Of a DNA stretch of 64,000 bases, positions 22,900 to 33,460 are shown piece by piece. Below the pieces are notes generated by a model. It was not told the origin of the DNA. It worked only from the letters and a program-made list of their open reading frames with translations, and did no database searches. The position numbers and the translations under genes are program-made. Each line of letters opens with the position of its first letter. The stretch's first letter is position 1. Where the stretch lies: positions 744,001 to 808,000 of the forward strand of contig CP021232.1 in NCBI GenBank assembly GCA_003999685.1, written 5' to 3'. The DNA comes from Taiwanofungus camphoratus (Eukaryota > Basidiomycota > Agaricomycetes > Polyporales > Taiwanofungaceae).

Positions 22900-24664
22900 T
22901 GATGAGTCCTGTAGCCTCCTGGGCCCCGAATCGCAATTTTAGGAGCTTTCTAATCCCCCAACCGACCACTCTAAGACTCTTCTACAGCCTACGACAGGAG
23001 GGATAGGTCCCTATAATATTCCTAACGCCCCCTCTCCTTCCTAAACCCTCCTAACACCCTACGAAGTCTTGCGAAGTCACACGAGGTGCTACGAGATTTC
23101 GAATGCTAGACGCGAAGTCCCTAACTCCTGCTAAGTCCACTATCGGACACTGCCGGCCCTCCCATACTGTTCCATTGGATCTAGGTCCTATCTACTATGT
23201 CACTCATCCCGGGCTTAGCTAAGAAGTCTTAGCTAAGTCTCTCCTAGCTCTTGTGATTGCAGCTACCTCCGATAGGCTCCGAAACGGTCCGAAGTTCCGG
23301 AAGTTGGACTTAGGAAGCCTTGTGCACCCCTATGGGTCTCGATCCTATGCCATAAGGTCATCCTAGGGCGTACCCATATGACCCTCCACCCATTTAGGAC
23401 ACCTCCTGCCCCGATTAGGCCAAGTCCTGCTGCTAAGGACTTCGTGCGCTCTTAGCCCACTAAGATAGGTGATCACGGCGCATGGCTGCTCTCGGATAGT
23501 CATCCTGCCCTCGTGAATGAACTTGGTCACCTTTCTACTGTACGTAGTTCCCCTGTTTCAGTTCCTAATTAGTTCCTATCCCCCTCGTGTTCACTTCGGA
23601 GTCCATGCGTTTTAGTACACATTTCGGACTCGTAAGGATCACTTCGTGCAAGATTAGTTCACCTCACGCTCCCCTATTTAGTCAGAGGTAGTTTACTATG
23701 TACGAGAGAGACCCCTCAGTGTACGCTTCTCTCTTTGGAATACCAGTTCCCCTGTAGCTCTGATCTCAGGAAAGCGCCGCGAGTACAACCTTAGGAACGG
23801 TCCCAAGGTCCCTAAGTCTCCACCCCAGCTCCGTTTCAGTACCTTTGAACTACGTCTACGCTCGCGATATATCTACGAACTACGTCTACGCTTCCCGAAC
23901 TACGCACTACGATCTACGAAGTCGCCGTGACTTCGTGCCCTTCAGCACCTTTTATAGCACCTATCCGGTGGGCCTCCGCCTTAGTTATACCCTTAGGCTC
24001 ACGTTGCGTCATCCCTACGTCCTACGAATAACCCTACGACTCCCCCATAGCCTTCATTACAGGCTATAGTACATCTCTCTACGCCCTCGAACTCTCCGAC
24101 CCACACCTCGACGTCATCAGACACTTCAGAGCTTCCAGCAACCTCGTTCCCTCATTCCTATTCCAAGTATTAGCTCTCTGAACCATCCGACCTCTCCTAC
24201 AAGTCTCCTACACCAGCCAAACCTCGCCCACCTCGCTCTAACAAACCTCTAAGCCTTACACCCTTTAGCTAACTCTAGCTAAAAGGACTTCGCAGCAGTC
24301 TCGTACCCTCTGCCGCTTAGTAGAAATTATAGTCCATTGGCTTATTGCTCCCTAACTCTATACAGTCTACGAAGTCAGCTTGCGCGATTTAGCTAAAACT
24401 TAGAAGGACTTCGCAGAATCTCGAAGGACTTCGCGTACTTCGGAGGGCCTCGCAAGGCCTTAGGGATAGTATAGCACTTAGGAACAAGATCCTGTTGTGC
24501 AGGACCCTTGACCCCTTACTCCCCTACTTACAAAAACAAGACATACAGGTTTCCCGGTATCATACAGGTTGTAGCTCCTACCCTCACACCCTCACAGTTA
24601 TCACACTACCCCCAGCCACGTTGCGGAGCACTCCCTAGGTACCAGGGTCCCCTAGGTCGTATCA
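22900..24664 (+). repeat. 3' LTR (1765 bp)
   Basis: Starts TGATGAGTCC and ends GGTCGTATCA. It is identical to the 5' LTR by eye from about offset 433 to the end; about five transitions lie before that. Its right flank is LINE endonuclease sequence and does not match the left flank of the 5' LTR. Confidence 0.95.
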
Positions 24665-25733
24665 TCGTGTATCCCACAATGGGTGGTGGAGATTGAAATC
24701 CCCGCACATACACGCAATGGGTGGAAGTGCGTGTACATGTGTTTCCAAATATCAGACAGCATCAAAGGTGTTGCTGTCATTGTACACGTTCAGGACATTG
24801 AAGTCCCCGGATGGAAGCTTGAGCGCTACCAGAAGGCAATCCTTATGGGAGACGCTATGGGTGACAACTTGCGGAGAAGCCGATGCCCACCGCTTGTTGA
24901 CGTAAACTGCGACCCGGGAATCTTTCGATGCCCCGAGGCACTTGAACGAGGCGTGGGCAGACGTATTCTCATATGCCTCCCCGTCCCGTGACTTAGCTGA
25001 GGCCACATCCTTGATGCAGCCCCAGAATATCTCCTGGACGCAAACAATATCGGTGTCCCTATATCTCTCAAGTAGAATGCTCGTATTCTCCACAGATTTC
25101 TGAACATTCGCACTGATACAAGTAAGTACGGGCCTAGTAGGCTCGTCTCTCAGATTGTCGCCATCAACCGTAGGGCTGGGCGTACAAGAGGGGTCCGCTT
25201 CCACCACCATGGGGAAATCGGGCCTTTTATTAGATTGTGAATCCAGTGGAGTTCTGGACGGTGGGGCCAAAGCACCGTCAGAAGAATCCAGTTCACAAGT
25301 TGACTCATCAAACCCATAAGGGTTTGGTGGCGCTGAGCCCGAACTGGTGTGCCATGCACTTCCAGTGTGGGCAAGGGGCATGGATACAGCAAGACTGCCT
25401 CCAATGCCTGTGTATTCGTTACCCCCTCCCCTGTAGAGAGAGGGCCTACAAATCCTTTGTGAATCCTCAGGCACTATGGCCATCGATTCAAAGAGAGGAC
25501 CTCTCGAGAGAGAGGAGCTTGAAGTGGAGCTCTCCTCATGATAGGGTGAGCTCAAAGGTGTGTCCAAAGGACGAGATCTCGGATGATCCGAGTCAGCTTG
25601 AGTGCGATGAGCAGCCATGCACCGACATCGCACTCAACGAGGTGGGTGCACCATCAGTCCTAGGACCAACAGCGGCTATAGGGGCACCAGTATGGGGGGA
25701 ATAGGGAAGGGAACAATGGGATTTAGACATGCT
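24665..25733 (-). CDS. LINE ORF, 5' part: APE-type endonuclease
   Basis: Minus-strand coding for a Ser/Pro-rich leader and an endonuclease/exonuclease/phosphatase-fold domain: ISANVQKSVENTS, then TDIVCVQEIFWG (catalytic Glu), SRVAVYVNKRW, VALKLPSGDFNVLNVYND, and finally GDFNLHHPLWD only about 15 bases from the LTR junction. This domain nicks target DNA for LINE integration. The longest frame is 24752-25633; the leader and the last motif are in other frames, so at least two small indels or an unrecognised structure separate them. The rest of the endonuclease and the start of RT are missing. Confidence 0.78.
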
Positions 25734-25785
25734 GGGCACGAGCGCTAAATCGAAATGGTGGTGGTACTGGTTCAAGAGGCGGCGA

Positions 25786-25800
25786 CGGCATCGGTAACTC
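25786..25800. repeat. Right target-site duplication of the LINE
   Basis: Second perfect copy of CGGCATCGGTAACTC, marking the 5' end of the LINE. Host sequence resumes with GGCCGTCCGC. Confidence 0.93.
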
Positions 25801-26151
25801 GGCCGTCCGCTGCTCGCGGCTTGAGCGAACAACCCCGCAATGTGGGGATCACGCAGGTGGGGGGGCATTGTATACTCTATTCACCTTCATCTGGATGCGC
25901 ACTAAGACCATATCACAAGGTCAACATTTATTCGTTAGAAACATTGGTATGTATGTCTAAACGACGGGTGTACGCGAAGTCAGTGCTAAGCACTGATTAT
26001 ATGGATATAGTAGGGTGCTAGTGTATGCAGTATGTCCATCTGTCCCTTGTCGTCCATCTTCATACGCAGGGACTGTTGAGCGATTAACCTCAGCAGGCTC
26101 GTTGCGAAATCTACCAAGCTCTCGCATATTTCTGCGCCATTTCTGCGCAAT
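25801..26151 (+). promoter_or_regulatory. Remaining upstream region of VWA8
   Basis: About 350 bases between the LINE and the VWA8 start. Before the LINE arrived, this and the ~130 bases at 7812-7937 formed one divergent promoter between the Btn1 and VWA8 genes. I see no clear TATA box; a short G-run near 25857-25866 is the main compositional feature. Confidence 0.55.
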
Positions 26152-29100
26152 ATGGCTCAGCGCAGGCTTAAACACATTCTGAACGACTTCACTTCACCTG
26201 CCCCTGTCATTGGTAAATTGACACTTGGTGATATCTCATATGAGGTTCCGGCATCTCTCACCCCGTCGCGACTGCCTCATTCGGATGACATACTCTTGAA
26301 TGTGAAAGACTCGTTCAACCTAGATAACCTGCACTTCCTCTTACAGAAATATTTACTTGGCCAAGATGTATTTCTTCTCTCCCAGCCAGGACCCTATGCA
26401 CGACGACTAGCTCTGACATTCTGCAGGTGAGCCAGCCAAGAGAAGGCATTCCCTCATTACTGACTGCAAGACAGCTTGATAAACTCGGAATATGAATATA
26501 TTGCTCTGCACCGAGACGTCGGAGAAACCGAACTCAAACAGGGCAGGGAAATAAGAACAGGTGGTAACTTGGCCTATGTAGATAGCGCAGCAGTGCGTGC
26601 TGTGAAGCATGGCCGCATCCTCATCATAGAGGGGATAGAAAAAGCGGAGAGAGGCATAATGCCTGTGAGTTCCCGCGTCAAATCATTGGCCTATTTCTAA
26701 TATAAATACTCAGGTGTTGAATAACCTGTTAGAGAATAGAGAAATGTGCGTATGCTCGTCATTATCAGTGTCTCGATTTTGAATCGATATTCCTTTGCAC
26801 TAGCAACCTTGACGATGGAACACATGTTATACACCCACACCGATATTCTTTGTTGGACTCTTCTTCAAGTGAGGCCAATCCGACCACGCGTTTTATACCT
26901 GCACACAAGAACTTTAGGGTTATCGCCATAGCGGCGCCTGTCCCCCCTTACACTGGCTATCCTCTTGATCCTCCTTTCCGCAGTCGTTTCCAGGCACGCT
27001 TTGTCGATCCCGTTGGATCCATGTTAGCACTCAACGGTCCTGTGTCGCTCGATAGAAACCACGCCGCGCCATCATCCTTATTCCAGAAATTGCGCGACAT
27101 CATAATCTCGACACAGTACGCGAGTGAATCGCGTCACTCCGTCGACGCAGCAGCCAAGTCGGCTCTTCCGGCCTTTCCGCAGACAGCACTCCTGAAACTC
27201 CGCAGCCTGCTTTCCGTGTTTCCTGCGCCGACGCGTCTCTTCCCGTGTCAACTTGCGCGATTGATGCTCACCATCCACCCGGGATTGTTGCACGCGCCGT
27301 TTGTAGCGTGGGCTCTTCTTTCGAGACAACTCGAAGATGCTGGCCTTGGGGAGCTCGGCAGTTCATCCTTGAACGGGGATGGCGATTACCTTGGTCTCCT
27401 CGGATACCGCCTTGTCTCCGTTGAGCGTGTCGATGAGCGGACTGCTCGAATCTTGTTTGAGGGCTCTTCTGATAGATCACGAGTTGTCCTCAATGTGCCC
27501 GCAGGCCCGAGAGCATTTCTTCCCTTCCCATTTTCTGAGGCACACAAGCTAGACTTCTTCCCGACGGAGCGGTTCATGGGGCTTCTCACGTCGATGCTTC
27601 AGGCACATGCGCTGGGTTGGGACATCCTCTATGTCCCTCCCGTGTCGCCGTCCACAGCATCTTGCTCGACCTCGTTGCTGGTGAGCGCGTTCGGAGCAGT
27701 GCTTGGGTATGAGACGGAGGTTCTGCACATGTATAAGGAGCTCAGTGGGCGGGAGCTCATCATGCGGCGCAAGATCGAAGACGGAGGTGCTACGAAATGG
27801 GAGCAGAGGTCAGACATGGGTGTTGCATGAGTTAGATGCCGTTGACCAACCCGCTTTCGTCTCACTTTAGCCCCCTGATCGAAGGAGCCTCCTCGGGACG
27901 CCTTGTCCATCTGGATGGTGTAGACGTGATCGGGTCGACGGCAGGCTCCCTTGCGAGGCTAATACAGGACAGGGAGACAGAGCTCTGGGAAGCCAAGCGG
28001 ATTGTCCGCCAAGCCTCTGATGAAGAAGTAAGATGTTTCACACTTCATCTACGTGTGATTTACTTGCCCTCAGCGAGCAGCCTGTGATCTCTCTGTCGCC
28101 CACTCGTCGTTCCGGATCATAAGCACGGCCTCAAAATCGACCTCGCTCAAAGACTGGCTCTCCGACGAACAGGCCAACATGTTCATTCCCATTGCCGCGC
28201 AGCCCATGGCGAGAGAAGAGGAATCTATGATCCTCATGCAGACTGGATGCCCGCCCGCGGTCGTGGAGACACTTGTGACGTTCGCAGAAAAGTACAGATC
28301 TAGCATGACGTCAGATTCCTTTTATAAGAATCGCAGGCTAGGAACGCGGTCGTTGATCAGGATCGCCCGGCGGGTAGCCAGGTTCCCAGGAGACGATGAC
28401 TTACACACTCTGCTAAGTCGTGCTGTCCTTACTGAATTCTTGCCTCCGACGGAGACTATGAATATTGAGGAACTATTTGCGGAGACCGGTATACGAAAGC
28501 GGACACCGGCTGTACGTGCGAACACTGTATAGTCTGACATTTACTACATACTCATACTCATTACGGTATGATTCGAAAAGTTCAACCCTCCGCCAATTGT
28601 CCAAGCGGAAGGTGTCTTGTTCCCCGCGGCTACCTATCCTCTCGCAAAGGCCATGGAGTCAACGTTCGTGCCATGCTTCGACCGTTCGCATGATCTAGAA
28701 GGCGTGGAGTCCCTTGTGCCGCACATGGAACACTTCTATGACAATAGTCTGCAGACAGGGTTGATGCGAGATTTGGCTGTCGACCTCGAAGTCCTGGGTG
28801 AACATCTAGTCTTGCTAGGAAACCAGGTACGACGATGTTGATACTATTACAGTATCGAACATTGAATAAGGCTTTTCAGGGAGTGGGCAAGAACAAGATT
28901 GTTGACCGGTGAGTTGAAATGATAAATCCCTTTAAATCTTCCTGACTTGGACTTCTTTGAGGCTTTGTCAAGTAAGGTTGTGTTATCTAATGCGAGAAGA
29001 TCATACTCATGTGTCTATCAGCTTCTTGAACGTCCTCGAGAATATGTTCAATTACATCGAGACACGACTGTAAACCAACTTATGTTTCAAACGATTCTAG

Positions 29101-31614
29101 AAGGCGGTGTTATCAAATATACTGACTCTCCTCTTCTACGAGCCATCGTTCGAGGCCGTGCCATCGTCGTCGATGAAGCCGACAAGGCCCCGGAGCATGT
29201 AGTGGCTATCTTCAGAAGCCTTGCTGGGCAAGGAGAGCTCACCTTGGCCGATGGACGTCGCGTGTGTCGTGAGCGACAGCGAGACGGGGACCTCGTGGTT
29301 CATCCTAACTTCCGCCTGATCTTACTAGCGAATAGACCAGGATATCGTGAGTATCATTAACATGATGTTTCGTTCGTTTTGTAACGATGTGAATACAATT
29401 CAGCCTTCCTGGGGAATCACTTCTTGCAGGTCTTGGGTGACAATTTCAGCTGTTATGCCGTGACAAATCCTGACATGAGCAGCGAAAAGAAACTCTTATT
29501 GCAACTTGCTCCTGAACTCGGTGAGGATATGATTTCCCGATTGGTTTCTGCCTTCCATGATCTGCGCCAAGCCTATGATAACGGATCCTTGACATATCCT
29601 TATTCTCTGCGAGGTGACCAAACATTACCGTTCTCAATATCTTGCCTTGCTAACCCCTAGCAGAATTGATAAATATCGTGCGGCATATGAAGTCATTCCC
29701 CGGCGATTCATTAGAAATAACCCTCCGAAACATCTTCGACTTCGATGTCTACAGGCAGGAAACTATCGAGAAATTAGCTGATATTCTGGACCACCATGGG
29801 TATGTCTTGCCGTTTGTAAGAGCATCGCGATTGGTCTGGACACTGACTCTCTGGTAGGCTGGTTGTTAAACGACTAGGCCTTGATGCTGCTCGGAACGCT
29901 TCCCAAAAGCAAGTTCTCGATGTCAAATTCGAGCCAGAGGGCGAGACCACCCTCTCGGAGCCTAAGTTTGGCAAGGAAGATCCACATAACAAGCCTCATT
30001 CCGGAGGAAACACATGGGCAGGCGGAGTAGGTCATTCATCCACATACATGAATTGGATGGTCTTGTCACCATGGTGCAGACAGGCGGACGGGATACTGCT
30101 GGCCTTGGCGGCCGAGGGGGTTACATGCGTCTATTCAAGGGGCATGACATCAAACAGGTATCCTTGTGATTCCGTAACGCTGCCTTCACTGAAACGATAG
30201 CCCTCAGATACCCGAAACACTTAAAGATGATGTTCCAGATCATATCAAGGAAAGAGCGCGCGAGATGGCTCGTCAAGAACTTGCCCGACGACTCGAAGAA
30301 CTCGACATGAGCGCCGGAGAAGCAAAGGGCTATGGTGTCCTCCTTGCCACTGTACAGGCACATATCGCGCGACTTCATGACCTCCTCGAAAGTTCGCATT
30401 CACCCATTTCCATCGCGGGCCGACTCTGACATTATTTGCAGACCTTGCGGCGAGGGAGGAGGAACGACTGTGGGTGAAACGCCAGACGGATGGAGAACTG
30501 GATGATAGCCGCCTCACAGAAGGCCTCACTGGCGAAGCGACCGTTTACAAAAGGCGCAGGACGGCTAAGCCAGACTTAGGTCGCCCGCAGATTAAGTCAG
30601 TGTCGCAGATATAAGGGCTGGCGGCTATCTGACATGTGAGGTTGATAGACCCAAACGCATCAGATTTGTGTTCGACATCAGTGCCTCGATGTGCGGTTCA
30701 CAATCTTCATTGACGGGGTGACACGGATATGTTGACATCTAAGACAGGTACCGGTTTCAGTACGATGGGCGTTTGAAGAGGAGTATGGAGACAGGTAAAT
30801 GTCCTTTTGACATTTCGTTTATTACGTCTAACATTGAGCATAGCTGTGATGCTAATGGAAACCTTCGATCGCCTTACAAGGAAAGATAAATACGTCTGGG
30901 ATGTGAGCGTCTGGATTCTCGTCAAAGTAGTGTCATGAATTCATCTTCACCTGTAGATGTATGGCCACGTGAGTTCTGTCAGCTATAATTCTTGCTGATG
31001 TATACAACCTATGATCATACACCTCTAGTCCGGAGACTCTCCCGAAATCCCTCTGGTAGTACCAGACAAGCTTCCAACCGAGCTGCGCGACAGATGGAAG
31101 GTCGTTGAAAAAATGGAAATGGTGTCTCAGTATGCATTTGCCGGCGATTACACAGGTATGTGTTGTCTGTATTCATTGCAACTTGTGATATAAACCATTG
31201 CTTGACTTTGTTAGTTGAGGCAATAGAGAAAGCGGTTAATGAGGTCGCCAAATTTGATGCTGGTCAGCGTTCTCTCGTGCTCGCAGAGCATTTTATGCTG
31301 ATATACTGAGAGAGATGACTGGTTTGTCATTACCATTACTGATGCCAATTTCTCTCGGTACGGTATCACCGCTGAGGAAATCCAGCGGGTGATGACACGT
31401 CAACCGAAAGTAAACAGTGCTCTCATTTGCATTGGAGAAGGAGCAGAGGCTTTATGGTGAGAACCCTGTGCACATGCATCTGTCCATTCTAAAGCCGTGT
31501 GCACAACGTTCTAGGATACCTAGGAATCTTCAAGGGCGCGGCTTCCGTGTGTCCGACACGGCCGATATCCCTGCCGTCCTGAGAAGTATATTAACTACCA
31601 TGGTGGACAGATAA
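26152..31614 (+). CDS. VWA8: VWA8-like giant AAA+ ATPase with C-terminal VWA domain
   Basis: Many-exon gene for a homologue of von Willebrand A domain-containing protein 8, a dynein-like AAA+ ATPase reported in mitochondria and peroxisomes. The first AAA unit reads VFLLSQPGPYARRLAL, YIALHRDVGETELKQGREI, VLNNLLENRE and ANPTTRFIPAHKNFRVIAI, with an arginine block DPPFRSRFQARF. The second has Walker A GNQGVGKNK, YVQLHRDTTVNQL, Walker B AIVVDEADKAPEHV and the sensor HPNFRLILLANRPGY. The C-terminus carries the VWA MIDAS DISAS, then MYRFQYDGRLKRSMETAVM, and ends GRGFRVSDTADIPAVLRSIL. Exons are split by short GT-AG introns; the ATG at 26152 (MAQRRLKHIL) is the first in frame. No mitochondrial presequence is obvious. 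Human VWA8 is about 1,900 residues; this gene looks shorter. Confidence 0.9.
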
Positions 31615-31942
31615 CCTAGAAGGTAATATGTCCCTCCTAACCTCCTCGGGAGCCGTCATCATGTACCTTGTTTCACCTCGTGTACAATATTTTGTATGCA
31701 ATAATACAAACGTGGAGAGCATTGTCATTGACCGCTTCAAGCCATGTAAGCGCCCATAAGGGGTCTTACAATACTTGCAATTATTGTCTTTCTTACTTGG
31801 CCTCACTGACTGGTCTGGGCCTGAGTATCCTCACATTGCGTGGGCTTCCCATCGCTCTTCTTGCCTTATCTACGCCTTGGTAGATATAGCTTGTGTTCGT
31901 CTGTTGTGCGAGACCTGAATCTACTCTTGAGCTGTAACGACC

Positions 31943-33212
31943 ATGGCTGCGTATTTCTTCACATCCCCTGTTGACGTTGATATCAAATTGGAGGGTGAAG
32001 ACGAACGGAAGAACGTTGATTTAAAGATCGAGAAAGAGCGGAACGTCTCATGTCCAGTATATTACGACGGTGACGCTGTTGTTGGTCAGGCATGTCATGG
32101 TTTTGTTTCGCCAGTATCTTCAGTTTGACAGCAGTCCCGTCTAGGTGACCGTCCGGATTCGTGATGGAAAGAAGCTTGCACATGAGGGTATCAAGGTAGA
32201 GTTCATTGGTAGCATTGGTGAGTGTCTGTCTTTAGTCAATCATCTTAATCCAACTTCAATTCTCAGAACTATTCTACGACCGTGGCCACCATCACGAGTT
32301 CTTGTCTCTGTCGCAAGAGTTAGCGGCACCGGGGGAATTGCGTGCTGCTCAAACATATGATTTTTTGTTCAAGAATGTGGAGAAGCAATACGAAAGCTAC
32401 CAGGGGATCAATGTGAAGCTGAGGTGAGTCTGGCTTCAGTTTCTTCGTTGAGCTGTAGCGATGTTAAAATGCTACAAAGATACTTCGTTCGAGTAACAAT
32501 CTCACGAAGAATAGCGGACGTTACCAAAGAGAGGGAGCTCTGGGTGCACTCATACCGCATGCCTCCAGATAGCAATAACTCCATCAAGATGGAGGTTGGC
32601 ATTGAAGACTGTCTGCATATTGAGTTCGAATACAACAAGTCTAAGTTCGTCCTATTTACTGCTTTTCAGCGTACCGAATCCTGACTGCAGTACACAGATA
32701 CCATTTGAAGGACGTCATTGTTGGAAAGATCTACTTCCTACTTGTTCGAATTAAGATCAAGCACATGGAGCTTTCTATCATTCGTCGTGAGACGACAGGT
32801 GCACCACCAAATCAGTATAATGAAAGTGAGACTATTACAAAGTTCGAGATAATGGATGGTGCGCCAGTGCGAGGTTTGTACTGCTTCTACTTGCCTTTCA
32901 TGGTGTGATATCTGACATTAGCTATACCAGGAGAGACAATCCCGATTCGGCTGTTCCTCGGAGGCTTTGATCTTACACCAACTTTCCGCGAAGTGAACAA
33001 GAGGTTCAGTGTCCGATATTATTTGAATCTCGTACTCATCGATGAAGAGAACCGACGGTACTTCAAACAGCAGGTACGCGGGGACGATGTTGCATGGCCA
33101 GTTCAGCAGCTCACGATACATTCAGGAGATCACTGTCTTCAGAATACCAGAGGCAAGTCTCCTTTTCTCTTGCACATCACTTTCTCTTCACAATTTCATG
33201 TTACAGAACTGA
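31943..33212 (+). CDS. VPS26: Vacuolar protein sorting 26, retromer subunit
   Basis: Arrestin-fold subunit of the retromer cargo-selective complex, which returns receptors from endosomes to the Golgi together with Vps35 and Vps29. Exons give MAAYFFTSPVDVDIKLEGED, VYYDGDAVVGQVTVRIRDG, GIKVEFIGSIE, HEFLSLSQELAAPGELR, YDFLFKNVEKQYESYQGINV, LRYFVRVTISRR, GIEDCLHIEFEYNKSKYHL, VIVGKIYFLLVRIKIKHME, TITKFEIMDGAPVRGETIPI and TPTFREVNKRFSVRYYLNL. All are strongly conserved. The last intron appears to be GC-AG: GCAAGT follows CCAGAG and TTACAG precedes AACTGA. It is 54 bases, so spliced and unspliced forms share the same stop. Confidence 0.95.
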
Positions 33213-33460
33213 TTCAAGGACCATGTATTTATGATACCTATTATTTACTTCCTGCGCTACGATGGCTTGTCATTTGGTACTCACGAGCAGAAGTTTCAGA
33301 AGGTGAGTCGTGGCTCGGGCATCAAATTCTATCACAAATTATTAGTCCTAAAAGTTACAAGTACAAAGTCCCGTTCGGTACCAAGATATGTTACATGTCA
33401 TTTGCTCGCTTTTCGGTGAAAGTACACGGGGTGGAACAATCAGCATTGGAATAGCCAACG

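Larger units (their letters stand above)
10503..24664 (+). mobile_element. Ty3/gypsy LTR retrotransposon with nested solo LTR (recent)
   Basis: Element order is 5' LTR, putative primer-binding site, gag block, inserted solo LTR, protease block, RT-RNase H-integrase block, an antisense gene, polypurine tract, 3' LTR. RT before integrase places it in Ty3/gypsy, and the GPY/F-type end of integrase without a chromodomain fits basidiomycete gypsy lineages. Without the solo LTR it is about 12.4 kb. It looks nearly whole: coding blocks are long and open, and the one large interruption I see is the solo LTR. The outer LTRs differ at about five of 1765 positions, so it is young. The outer flanks are not a target-site duplication (CCAC on the left, TCGT on the right), which suggests that the ends come from two insertions. 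Confidence 0.92.
7953..25785 (-). mobile_element. Tad-like LINE retrotransposon, split by a nested LTR element
   Basis: A non-LTR retrotransposon on the minus strand, present as two pieces, 24665-25785 (5' side) and 7953-10502 (3' side), about 3.67 kb in all. The 5' piece encodes most of an APE-type endonuclease; the 3' piece encodes the end of the reverse transcriptase, an RNase H domain and a Cys/His-containing C-terminus, ending in a 15-nt poly(A) (poly-T on plus, 7953-7967). RNase H plus APE endonuclease fits the Tad/I group common in fungi. Sequence between the endonuclease motif GDFNLHHPLWD and the RT motif YVDD is absent from both sides of the LTR block, so roughly 1-1.3 kb has been lost. 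No ORF1 with CCHC knuckles was found, so the 5' end may be truncated. Confidence 0.9.

Noticed and set aside
7953-25785. The two LINE pieces as independent LINE insertions
   Set aside because: One perfect 15-bp duplication brackets both, and the pieces are collinear and non-overlapping.
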